DNA of 13,379 nt from positions 1-13,379 of the forward strand of contig CAMNQO010000028.1 in the NCBI GenBank assembly GCA_946549475.1. The letters are read 5' to 3'. Below the pieces are notes generated by a model. That model searched no databases. It saw only the letters and a program-made list of their open reading frames with translations, and was not told the DNA's origin. The position numbers and the translations under genes were made by a program. The stretch is from an uncultured Bacteroidales bacterium (GTDB taxonomy: Bacteria; Bacteroidota; Bacteroidia; Bacteroidales; UBA932). This document shows positions 1 through 8,700 of the stretch, piece by piece (position 1 is the stretch's first letter; each line of letters begins with the position of its first letter).

Positions 1-1843
1 AGTAGAAAGGCGTATGGGGCGTATCGTCCCACCAGAACTGGTTGCGCCAGCCGTTGGTCTGTCCGTCCTGCCCCTTGCCGTCGGAATTGAGTTGTTCGGA
101 AACGGCCATATAGTCGGTATTGTCCTCGAGGATGATGCCCAGACCGACCTGGCGGGTGTTGCCGATATTGTTCCGGAAGGGCTCTACGCCACGGGCCGTC
201 CCCACGGGGCCGAGGTAGTTCCAGGTCGTCGGCACGTCACAGCCCTCCGCATAGAGGTCCTTGGCGGTATGGGTGAAACGGCCGTTGCTGCCATAGGTGG
301 GATACCAGTAGGTATAGCCGTCCGAGGCCGTCCCCTTGTTCTTGACATAGCGGTACTCGGTCAGGATCTTGGAGAAGGAGGTCTCATCGGAGAATCTGAT
401 ATCCGAATAGGACTGATGACGGATCTGGTATGTGCCGATACGCCCGTGCGTCTCCTCGTCACTGCCGTCGCCATAGACATAGGCCGGCATGTACTCGAAG
501 ACCACCACGCCCGACAGGTCCCCGGAGCCATAGGGAAGTTTGGCTCCCGTACGGCGGTACGGGCAGGTCGTATTGGTATAGAGGTAGAAGGAAGATCCGT
601 TCTTGTCACGCACCAGGCGGGGATATTTGGACAGCATCGCGATGTTGTCTCCCAGGGTATAGCCCTCGTGTACCGGCGTGAGCGCCCCTTTTCGGACCGG
701 AAATTCGCAGTCCTTCAAAGTGACATAAGTATAAATGTCACTGTCCGTCAGATTGTTGAAATACTTTCTTTTGGCCGGAAGGGAGGCGGCCGTCCCCGCC
801 GCCCGCGTCACGATCCGCGTCGCGGCGATGCCGCTGATGCGGTAACGCTCGGGGGAAACGGATTTGAGCAAAGTCGCTCCCGCCAGGTTGATCCGGACCA
901 GGTCGTAACGCTCAAAAATGTTGTCGTCCACCGCCTGGGTCAGGATTTCAAAACCATATTGCCCGTCCTCGCTCTGCAGATAGACCGTCCGGTCGCCCTG
1001 CGTGTAATCGATGCTCGTGAAAGTGGTCTTGGGATTCTCCCCCACATTCCGGGAGTTCTTGTCGCTCACGACCCGGCCGGTGATGATGATGTTGTCACTG
1101 ATTTTCACATTGGTATCGGCAACCCCCATCGCCCGCACCTGGGCAAAAGTCTTTTCCAGTCCCAACTGGTCCCGGGAAGTCTGCTGGGTGACATTGAGGG
1201 TGGAAGACACCTTATCGCCCCAACCGTTGACATAAGTCAGCACCACCTGCCCAATCCGCAACGCCGAAGAAGAAGGATTGGCGGCATAGGAAATCTGGAA
1301 TTTACCCCCGGTATAACTGACACCGGTCACCCACTCCCCTTCTCCGTCCTCATACAGGACATCGACATCGAGGTCGTCAAAATCCACATTGAGGCTGAAG
1401 GCGGCCTGCCGGGTGCCGGCCGAGGAGCCGGGCAGGACGACACCGCCTTCCGGAAAATGGAAGGTGGGCTGCGTCAGTCCTTTCTGTTTGAAGATGATGG
1501 TGTCCTTCATCCCGTATTCCCGGCCGCTCACGACCAGTTTGCTCATACGGGGAAATCCCTCATTGTCGGTATAGTCGATGATGACCTGATCATCACCGAA
1601 GACCTTCTGAATGTCCGCGCGGAGCCAGGAACGGTCCTCCTCGGGGACCTCGATGGTACAGGTCTGGTTGGAATAGACACGGAAAGCCAGGTGCCCCGCA
1701 AGGGCATCGAGGACAAATTCGTGGTCGGTCAGGCCCAACTCCTGCACGGTAAAGCCGGCCTGCGAGTCATCCACCTTGGCACAAGCGGCCGTCACAGCGG
1801 CACCAAAGGCGGCAAAAACGATATATAACAATTCTCTTTTCAT
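1..1843 (-). CDS. Second BACON and DUF5689 domain lipoprotein, 3' end outside window (partial)
   Basis: The frame is open from an ATG at 1843 to the left window edge, giving 614 codons with the C-terminus missing. The start follows the previous stop codon by 5 bases, with no Shine-Dalgarno sequence. The signal peptide runs MKRELLYIVFAAFGAAVTAAC with lipidated Cys21, followed by AKVDDS. Two BACON-like domains are visible (about 28-122 and 123-224), one fewer than in the upstream paralogue. A DUF5689-type region at about 228-485 includes 'IIITGRVVSDKNSRN', TVYLQSEDGQYGFEI, 'SDIYTYVTLKDCEFPVRKG', YPRLVRDKNG and GRIGTYQIRHQSYSDI, each with a counterpart in the upstream protein. After it comes a Trp/Tyr-rich region (YWYPTYGSNGRFTH, NGWRNQFWWDDTP) unlike the upstream paralogue's C-terminus, so the ligand-binding end may differ. 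Likely a second surface component of the same SusCD system. The long plus-strand frame over this region is its antisense shadow. Confidence 0.92.
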   Translation of the reverse strand, partial: MKRELLYIVFAAFGAAVTAACAKVDDSQAGFTVQELGLTDHEFVLDALAGHLAFRVYSNQTCTIEVPEEDRSWLRADIQKVFGDDQVIIDYTDNEGFPRMSKLVVSGREYGMKDTIIFKQKGLTQPTFHFPEGGVVLPGSSAGTRQAAFSLNVDFDDLDVDVLYEDGEGEWVTGVSYTGGKFQISYAANPSSSALRIGQVVLTYVNGWGDKVSSTLNVTQQTSRDQLGLEKTFAQVRAMGVADTNVKISDNIIITGRVVSDKNSRNVGENPKTTFTSIDYTQGDRTVYLQSEDGQYGFEILTQAVDDNIFERYDLVRINLAGATLLKSVSPERYRISGIAATRIVTRAAGTAASLPAKRKYFNNLTDSDIYTYVTLKDCEFPVRKGALTPVHEGYTLGDNIAMLSKYPRLVRDKNGSSFYLYTNTTCPYRRTGAKLPYGSGDLSGVVVFEYMPAYVYGDGSDEETHGRIGTYQIRHQSYSDIRFSDETSFSKILTEYRYVKNKGTASDGYTYWYPTYGSNGRFTHTAKDLYAEGCDVPTTWNYLGPVGTARGVEPFRNNIGNTRQVGLGIILEDNTDYMAVSEQLNSDGKGQDGQTNGWRNQFWWDDTPHTPFY

Positions 1844-1848
1844 ACGCA

Positions 1849-4182
1849 TTATCGGTTGTATCGCACGCATATCTCATCCCAACGGACATAGACGCCGGTC
1901 TGGCCGGTGTCGAGGGTGGCTTCGACTCCCTTGGCGTTCATGCAGACATTGCTGTTGACCTTCATCCGCACCACGACGGAAGATTTGCCGAGGCAGGCGT
2001 CAGGCAGTTCAAAGACATATTCCGGATTGTTGGCCGGCTGATTGGGATATTGGTAGGCATAGACCGGGGCATGGAAAAACTTCACCTTGCTCTTCAGCGT
2101 GGTAAAAGTGGTGCCGCCGTCCGTGGAATACTGGATATCCCAGTAGATCGGACAGGCCGGCAACTGGTCGGCGGTCATGTTGCCCAGGCCGCAGGTCATC
2201 ACCAGCGAGAGGTGGCGTCCGCTGCCCGTGATGCCCTCCGTCGAGAAATTCCACGAAATCCAACTGTCTTTGGGCCACTGTCCGCTGTAACGGGGAGCCC
2301 AGGTCCCGGTGGGCTCGGCAAACGAAGTACCGCAGAAACTCGTGGTACGCCCGCCTGCCGCCGTCTCGCAGGAGGTGTTCATCGTACCGGTACCGTACTT
2401 GGCGTAAATCCTGGTGCCGGAAGTGGACATCGCGGAAGTAAAGCCCTCCCAACTGACCAGTTTGGTGCTGAAACCCTCGTTCTCGGTCTGCGTCATCTCG
2501 AAGTCCGTCAGGGACTGGGGGCGCAACTGCCAGGTCCCGATGTTTCCGCCCCAGCGCGGCAGTTCGCTGTGGACCAGGATGCCGCTGATACGGCCGGCCC
2601 CCTGGGGTACGCGGCCCGCCCGGCGCCAGGGAACCTGCGCGTTGATCAGCAGATTCATCGTCTTGCCCTCTTTGTCCCGGATGAGCCTCGGGCAGCAGTC
2701 GCAGCGGCACTGGTTGACATTGCCCTTGACGACGATGTCGCTGTAGGTTGCGAAACCATCGTGCATATTGCCGTAGGAGCCGTAATTGAGCGGGAACTCG
2801 CAATCCTTGAGCGTGACGCGGGTATAGACATCCGCATCCTGAAGGGTGGCGATGGTCCTTTCCTTGACGGGAATGACCGTCTCCTCGTCACGGACCGTCT
2901 CCACGATGCTGTTGGAGGTAATGTCGGACAGCGTGTAGCGCACGGGGCTGTTCTCACGGGTCAGGGTCAGTCCGGACAGGGAGATTTTGACCCGGGATGC
3001 GTAAGGCAGCGCATTGTCGTCTGCGGACGGGAATTTCAGGCGCAGGCCATAGGTCCCGTCGAGGCTTTCCAGATAGGCCGTCTTGTCGTTCTCCTTCGTG
3101 TCCACCGTCTGCCAGGTCAACTGGGGATTGACTTCCAGATTGGGATTTTTCGGCTGGTTGATAGCCAGACCGAGGATGTACCCTTCGGTCAGGCGGACGG
3201 AAGAGGCGCTGCCGAGTTTGGAGCGCAGGCTCTCGAAACTGACTTCCACCGGAGCCTTGCCCTGCGTAATCCGCAGCACGATGGGACCGAGATAGACCCC
3301 GTCCGGAGAGGTGTAGGCGACATTGAGGGTCGCACTGCGGGTCGAAGCGGCCTCATTGGCCAGGGTATGGAAGGTAAATTGGGTATTGGTCGCCTTGACA
3401 TCCGTAATCCAGTCCGCGCTCGTGTCGAACTCGATATAGGCCAGTGCGCCGCCCAGGTTGCTGTTAAAATTGACGGTATAATCCTTCTCGAATCCCTCGA
3501 TGGTCGTCGTAGAAGAAGTAAACTTCATCGTCGGCGCGGCGGTATTCTGGACGATGGCCGTCGAAGCGCTGGTCGTCTCGCCGGTCGAAGGATCGATCGC
3601 ACTGACGGTCAGTGTCGCGCTGCGGCTCCTGGTCCCCTCGTTGGCGGTCACGGAAAACAGCACGGACGCGCCCTCGACCCGGACACCGCTGATCCACTCT
3701 TCGGCGCTGTCTTCGGGATAAGAAACCGTGGCCTGCACCGCCCCTCGGGAAGTTCCCAGATTGGTAATCATATCCACGCTGCAATCCGCCTCAATACGGC
3801 ACAGCGACTGCTCCTCCTGCGCGAATGCAAGCGTGGGGCTGGTCACCTCGCCCGATTGCATGAATGTGATATCTATGCTGCGGGAGGCGGTGGCAAGCGT
3901 GATGACGGTCCTGCGCGCAAGCCCGTCGTTGAGACCGTATGAGGCGACAAATTCACCGTTCCCGTCGCCGGATGGATTTTCCAGCGTGAGCCAGGCGGCA
4001 TCCGCCGGAATCGTCGCCGTCCAGGCTTCCGTCGCATAGACCATGATGTGCGTCAGCCCCTCGGCCGGCTTCACGATGAGATTTCTGCTGTCCACGGCCA
4101 AAGGCAGTTCAAGACTGTAAGGCTTGCTGCAGGCACCTGCGAGCATCAGCCAGAAAAACAAAGGTATAATGATTCTTTTCAT
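1849..4182 (-). CDS. BACON and DUF5689 domain lipoprotein, putative surface ligand-binding protein
   Basis: This 777-aa lipoprotein occupies the place after susD where surface ligand-binding proteins usually sit. The ATG at 4182 is preferred over an upstream in-frame ATG at 4239, because it begins the signal peptide (MKRIIIPLFFWLMLAGAC, lipidated Cys18) and has AAGGAG 8 bases upstream. Three BACON-like beta domains follow (about 25-110, 114-213 and 216-308), with the usual 'W...', 'N....R.A.LTV' and final 'Q' pattern. A DUF5689-type region covers about 312-563, including YILGLAINQ, 'KTAYLESLDGTYGLRL' and 'DVYTRVTLKDCEFPLNYG', and looks OB-fold-like by eye. The C-terminal 200 residues appear to be a beta sandwich (WISWNFSTEGITGSG, YWDIQYSTDGG) that I cannot assign. 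The lipobox is followed by SKPYS without acids, unlike the neighbouring lipoproteins. A CRCDCC cluster at 492-497 is absent from the paralogue downstream. BACON domains can act as spacers (known from BoGH5A) or bind ligands; the actual ligand here is unknown. Confidence 0.93.
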   Translation of the reverse strand: MKRIIIPLFFWLMLAGACSKPYSLELPLAVDSRNLIVKPAEGLTHIMVYATEAWTATIPADAAWLTLENPSGDGNGEFVASYGLNDGLARRTVITLATASRSIDITFMQSGEVTSPTLAFAQEEQSLCRIEADCSVDMITNLGTSRGAVQATVSYPEDSAEEWISGVRVEGASVLFSVTANEGTRSRSATLTVSAIDPSTGETTSASTAIVQNTAAPTMKFTSSTTTIEGFEKDYTVNFNSNLGGALAYIEFDTSADWITDVKATNTQFTFHTLANEAASTRSATLNVAYTSPDGVYLGPIVLRITQGKAPVEVSFESLRSKLGSASSVRLTEGYILGLAINQPKNPNLEVNPQLTWQTVDTKENDKTAYLESLDGTYGLRLKFPSADDNALPYASRVKISLSGLTLTRENSPVRYTLSDITSNSIVETVRDEETVIPVKERTIATLQDADVYTRVTLKDCEFPLNYGSYGNMHDGFATYSDIVVKGNVNQCRCDCCPRLIRDKEGKTMNLLINAQVPWRRAGRVPQGAGRISGILVHSELPRWGGNIGTWQLRPQSLTDFEMTQTENEGFSTKLVSWEGFTSAMSTSGTRIYAKYGTGTMNTSCETAAGGRTTSFCGTSFAEPTGTWAPRYSGQWPKDSWISWNFSTEGITGSGRHLSLVMTCGLGNMTADQLPACPIYWDIQYSTDGGTTFTTLKSKVKFFHAPVYAYQYPNQPANNPEYVFELPDACLGKSSVVVRMKVNSNVCMNAKGVEATLDTGQTGVYVRWDEICVRYNR

Positions 4183-4190
4183 CTTGCAGT

Positions 4191-4196
4191 CTCCTT
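4191..4196 (-). promoter_or_regulatory. Shine-Dalgarno sequence of the first BACON-DUF5689 gene
   Basis: AAGGAG, 8 bases before the ATG at 4182 and within the 16-base gap after the susD-like stop. It supports the 4182 start over the upstream ATG at 4239, which lies inside the susD-like gene. Spacing is identical to that of the susD-like gene. Confidence 0.65.
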
Positions 4197-4198
4197 GA

Positions 4199-5704
4199 TT
4201 AAAGCCCCGCTTCCTGATATGCCTTGTTGTCCAGGGCATAGTTCGAGTACACCACTTCTTTGTCGGGAATGGGGTAATATTCGTGGCAGCGCCGGATGTT
4301 CTCTTTGATCATCTGCGAATCGGTGAAGGTATAGGTACGGTCGTACCAGATCCCCCAGCGGACCAGGTCAAACTTGCGCTGGAACTCTCCGAACAACTCC
4401 CGTGCCCGCTCCGCCATGATTTCCTCCAGGAGTTTCTCATAACTCTTGAACACGGTATAATTGTTGATGCCGGCCCGAGTCTTGACCATGTTGAGATAGC
4501 GCATCGACTCGTTTTCGTCCTTCAACGCGCACCAGCACTCCGCCATCATCAGGATGACATCGGCATAGCGGAATACCTTGTAGTTGTTGGAGTCGTTCTG
4601 CGCTTTCAAGCCCGGACACCAGAACTTGGGACCGAAGCACGGACGGGTGTCGGTAAACTTCTCCCCGTTCCAGCCGGTCACCACGGACATCGCACGGCGT
4701 TTGTCCCGGCCCTCCGGCAGCAGGTTGCCTGACAGATAGGCATTGGGACGAATCGGGGACCAGGTGGTCGCTTCATTGCCCAGTTCGGGAATTTCCACAT
4801 CCGAATACAAGGCCGTATCGGCCGTCCGGGGATAGGGCATGCAGACACAGGCCACATTGGAGGTATAACTGATGCCGCCGGAGACATAGGCATGCTGGAT
4901 CTCGAAAATGGACTCGGGCGTATTCTTGCAGCGGAACGGGATGTCATCCAGCGAATAGGCGGACAAGTCCCCGTAGATACGCTCCAGCGCCTGGCAGGCA
5001 TCCAGTGCCGTATGATACCATGCGTCGGCGTTGCCGGTATCTTTGCAGGCGTTCCACAAAGCCATCTTGGCGATGAGCATATAGCCCATCGCGGCGCCGC
5101 TGCGGTTGTTGGGAATGTCGCTGCTGCGCACCTGGTCCATACCGGGGACACAAGCGAGAAGTTCTTCGATGAGCGAAGAGCGGGTCTCGACGGCGGACAT
5201 ACGTCCCAGCCGGCCTACCCTTTCCAGCACATCCTTGTCTGATACCGCCTCGCGGTAGAAGGGCACATCTCCGAAGAAGGAAGTCAGCACATAATAGTAG
5301 AAAGCCCGCATGATCCGCGTCTCGCCGGCCAGCGGGCCTTTGACGCTCTCATCAAGGGGAGAACGGGCGATACCCGCCAGGGTGGTGTTGCAGCGGGACA
5401 CGCCCCGGTAGCACTGCGTCCACACATCCGCTCCGAAACGGGGCTTCGCCGGGGAGATGTCCAACTGGGCATCCTGCGTACCGGAATTGGAATAAGCGAT
5501 GTCGCTGCATCCCTCGATGGCAAGCATCATCTTGTAGGTATAGATATTCTTGAGAGGGATATAGCAACCGTTGATGGCGCTGACGCACTGCTCGCGGGAC
5601 TGATAGAATCCGTCCGGCGAGGTGATGGACGAGGTATCTTCCACCAGGGAACAGGAAGAAAAGGCAAAAAGCGCACAAGCGCAGAAAGAGACTATTTTTT
5701 TCAT
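4199..5704 (-). CDS. SusD/RagB family nutrient-binding outer-membrane lipoprotein
   Basis: This 501-aa surface lipoprotein should form the hinged lid over the preceding SusC-type barrel and bind the ligand. Two ATGs lie in frame, at 5710 and 5704. I choose 5704 because a GGGAGG Shine-Dalgarno sequence sits 8 bases upstream of it but only 2 bases from the other; the difference is two residues. The signal peptide ends in FSSC with Cys18 lipidated, followed by SLVED. Family features: the N-terminal 'Y.S.EQCVSAINGCY' helix (34-48), helical TPR-like segments including 'ETRIMRAFYYYVLTSFFGDVP' spanning 128-148, and the C-terminal signature FRYADVILMMAE (378-389), 'YLNMVKTRAG' and 'IMAERARELFGEFQRKFDLVRW', with 'YYPIPDKEV' near the end. 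The length is normal. The mature chain carries about 16 cysteines, which looks high next to its cysteine-free SusC partner. Translation may be coupled to susC, whose stop codon overlaps the Shine-Dalgarno sequence. Confidence 0.97.
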   Translation of the reverse strand: MKKIVSFCACALFAFSSCSLVEDTSSITSPDGFYQSREQCVSAINGCYIPLKNIYTYKMMLAIEGCSDIAYSNSGTQDAQLDISPAKPRFGADVWTQCYRGVSRCNTTLAGIARSPLDESVKGPLAGETRIMRAFYYYVLTSFFGDVPFYREAVSDKDVLERVGRLGRMSAVETRSSLIEELLACVPGMDQVRSSDIPNNRSGAAMGYMLIAKMALWNACKDTGNADAWYHTALDACQALERIYGDLSAYSLDDIPFRCKNTPESIFEIQHAYVSGGISYTSNVACVCMPYPRTADTALYSDVEIPELGNEATTWSPIRPNAYLSGNLLPEGRDKRRAMSVVTGWNGEKFTDTRPCFGPKFWCPGLKAQNDSNNYKVFRYADVILMMAECWCALKDENESMRYLNMVKTRAGINNYTVFKSYEKLLEEIMAERARELFGEFQRKFDLVRWGIWYDRTYTFTDSQMIKENIRRCHEYYPIPDKEVVYSNYALDNKAYQEAGL

Positions 5705-5712
5705 CTTCATTT

Positions 5713-5718
5713 CCTCCC
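5713..5718 (-). promoter_or_regulatory. Shine-Dalgarno sequence of the susD-like gene
   Basis: GGGAGG, 8 bases before the ATG at 5704. Its first G is the last base of the susC-like TAG stop, which suggests translational coupling. It decides between the two in-frame ATGs. Strong Shine-Dalgarno sequences are uncommon in Bacteroidota. Confidence 0.7.
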
Positions 5719-8700
5719 TAATATCTGAGTTGGATGCTGAACACGATGGTACGCGACTTGGGATAGGCGCCCAAATCGACACGGCGCACCGTAGCGTCCC
5801 CTTCGTCCCCGGATGACACATCCGGGTCAAATCCGTTGTATTTCTTCCACAGGTACAGATTGTCCCCGCTGACCGACAGCGTCAGGTCCTTGAAAAAACT
5901 ATACTTGGACAAATCGAACTTGTACCCGAGCGTGATATTTTTCAGACGGATGTAAGACGCATCGTGGATGATGCGGTCGCTCGGGACATCCACGTCGTAA
6001 GCGCCTGCACGGGGCAGGTTGGATTCCGGGTTGCGGACCGGATGCCACGCCCCCAGCATATAGCGGTACTGGTTGGTCATGTAACTGCCCGACATGTACA
6101 ACTCGGAATAGTTGTAGATCTTTCCGCCCAGGGAATAGGTGAAATAGACGCCGATATTGAAATTTCCGATATGGAAATTGTTCTGGAAACCACCGTACAG
6201 ATAGGGGTCGGCATTGCCCAGATACACCAGATCCTCCTGGCTGAGGGTGCCGTCATGGTTGGTGTCGTAGTAGCGCGGCTGTCCCAGGGCGGCGGTGTAG
6301 TTGGAAATCTGCGTGGCGGACGCATAGGTACGGGTATATGCGTTGCGCCGCAGTTCATTTTCGTTCTTCCACACGCCGGCGTACATGAAGCCCCACATCG
6401 CATTGAGCGGATAGCCCTTGACATAGCCCATCATCATATAGGGGTTGTTGCCGGCCGAAGACATCGCTACGACGAAATCATCCGTGCCGATGTCATCCAC
6501 CATCTGGACATTGCGGGAGAGGGTGAGATTGGTCGTCCAGGTAAAATCCTTCGTCTCGATATTGTGTGTTTCAAGACTGAATTCCAAGCCCTTGTTGGTC
6601 GTCTTGCCGAGGTTGGCGAAACGGCTGTCATAGCCCGTCTGCGTCGGGGTCTGGACGGTCAGGAGCAGGTCGGTCGTCGTGGAAATATAGGCCTCCGCCG
6701 TGAAGTTGATGCGCCCTTTGAGGAAGGAAAAGTCGGCTGCGATATTGTACAGGTCCGTCTTCTCCCAAGTGAGTTCGGGACTGGCCAGACGCGACTGCCA
6801 GAAAGCGACCGGCTGGCTGCCGCCGAAAAGATAGCCCGTAGTGGTACTGGAGAGGGCGGCCAGCGAACGGTAGGCGCCGATGGCATCGTTGCCGGTGCGG
6901 CCGGCGCTCAGGCGCAGGGACAGGTCGTCAATCCACCGGACATTGCGCATGAAAGGCTCCTTGGCGACATTCCATTTCAAAGCGCCGGAAGGGAAGAAGG
7001 CCCATTTGCGGCTGGAGGCGAAATTGGAGGCTCCGTCGAAACGCCCCGTGAAAGTCAGGTAGTAGCGCTGTTTCCAGTTGTAATTGACACGCGCGAGGAC
7101 GGACAGTTTGGTCTTGTTGACCACGGCGGACGCGGCATTGTAGGTCTCCTTGTCCAGCACGGCGTTGAGGTTGTTCCATTTGACTTCATCCTCCATATAG
7201 CCGCTGCCGGAGAGGGTAAAGTTGTTGGATTGGTATTTGTAGGCCGTGAAGCCGCCCACCAGATCGACATGATGGGCATTTTTCTCGAAAAGCCAGTTGA
7301 TGGTGTTTTCCGAAGAAAGGGCTGTCTCGTCATACTCGCCTCGGTAAGCCTCGCCGCCCTCCCCTTCCGTTTTGGCCGGCAGGGTACTGGGATAGTAGCG
7401 ATAAATATGGCGCTGATAGACATAATAGGAGTTCTGGCTCTTAAATTTGAGGTCTTTGGCCAGGGTAAACTCCGCATAGAGGGTATGGTTGGTCGAAAGC
7501 CGTTTGGTATTGTAGGTGTTCCGGTCGATCATCGCCCGGGGGGTGTTGATCTTCTGACCGTTGCCCCAAAGGGGGTTGTAATCCGAGTCGGCCGAGAGCA
7601 TCGGACTGAGATACATGGCCGCCCGCCAGTAGTTCCTGCCGCCCACTTCGGCCAGGTTGTTGTCCTGGTTGCGGTGGGTGTAGGAGCCTTTGTAGCCGAT
7701 TTTGAGCCACTTGAAGATCTGATAGTCCAGATTGATACGCCCGGAGATGCGCCGCATGCCGCTGGCACGGATGATACCTTGCGTATCGTTGTAGCCCAGG
7801 GAAGCGAAATACTTGATCTTCTTGTTGCCGCCGCTGAGGGACAGGTTGTAGTTCTGATACGGGGCGGTCCGGGTGATTTCCCGGATCCAATCCGTCCCTT
7901 TGCCCAGCGAATAGGGGTCGGGGAACGGATAAGCGGCCAGCGCGGTGGTCGCCCCCACATTGGGCCAGGTCGAACTGAAATACGCATAGTCATTGCGATA
8001 GCGGGCGAACTCACTCTGGTCCATCAGGTCGAGTTTGCCGGCCAACTGCGCAAATCCCGCGTCCAACTTGAGCGTCACGGAAGGCTTTCCGCTGCCCTCC
8101 AGTCCTTTCTTGGTTGTGATGATGATGACGCCGTTGCTGCCCCTGGAGCCATAAATGGCCGTGGAAGAGGCATCCTTGAGGATGGTCAGGCTCTCGATGT
8201 CGGCCGAATTGATGTCGCCCAGGTCGCTGACCGCATCCATCACGCCGTCCACGACGATGAGCGGCTCATTGGAAGCGGAAATCGACCGCGTACCGCGAAT
8301 ACGGATGGTGCTGGTCGCGCCCGGCTCGCCGGTCGTGGACATGATGTCGGCACCAGCGATACGGCCCTGGACGGCCTGGTCCACGCTCATCACCGGCACA
8401 TCCTTGATATCGGACATCTTGACATTGGCGACCGAGCCGGTCAGGTCCTCTTTCTTGACGCTGCCGTAACCGATGACGACGGCCTCGTCCACCAGGATGG
8501 CATCGGGCAGCAGTTTGACATCAAGTTTCGTCATGCCGCCCGTCACTTTGAACGACTGCGTCACATAGCCGATAAACTGAAATTCCAGGGTGCTGCCGAC
8601 GGGCGCGGTGATGCTGTAGTCCCCGTCAATGCCGGCCATCACGCCGTTGCTGGTGCCCGAGACCAGCACGGAAGCCCCGATCATCGGCACATCCCCTTCA

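Noticed and set aside
14..1828. A 604-aa plus-strand open frame at the left edge
   Set aside because: It is antisense to the second BACON-DUF5689 lipoprotein, which has a lipobox and clear paralogy; the plus-strand translation shows no domain.
2050..3942. A 630-aa plus-strand open frame
   Set aside because: Antisense shadow of the first BACON-DUF5689 gene, with no domain or plausible start context.
6231..6266. DTNHDGTLSQED loop in the SusC-like barrel as a novel calcium-regulated switch
   Set aside because: Similar acidic DxNxDG loops are common at this place in the SusC family, so it is an ordinary family feature.
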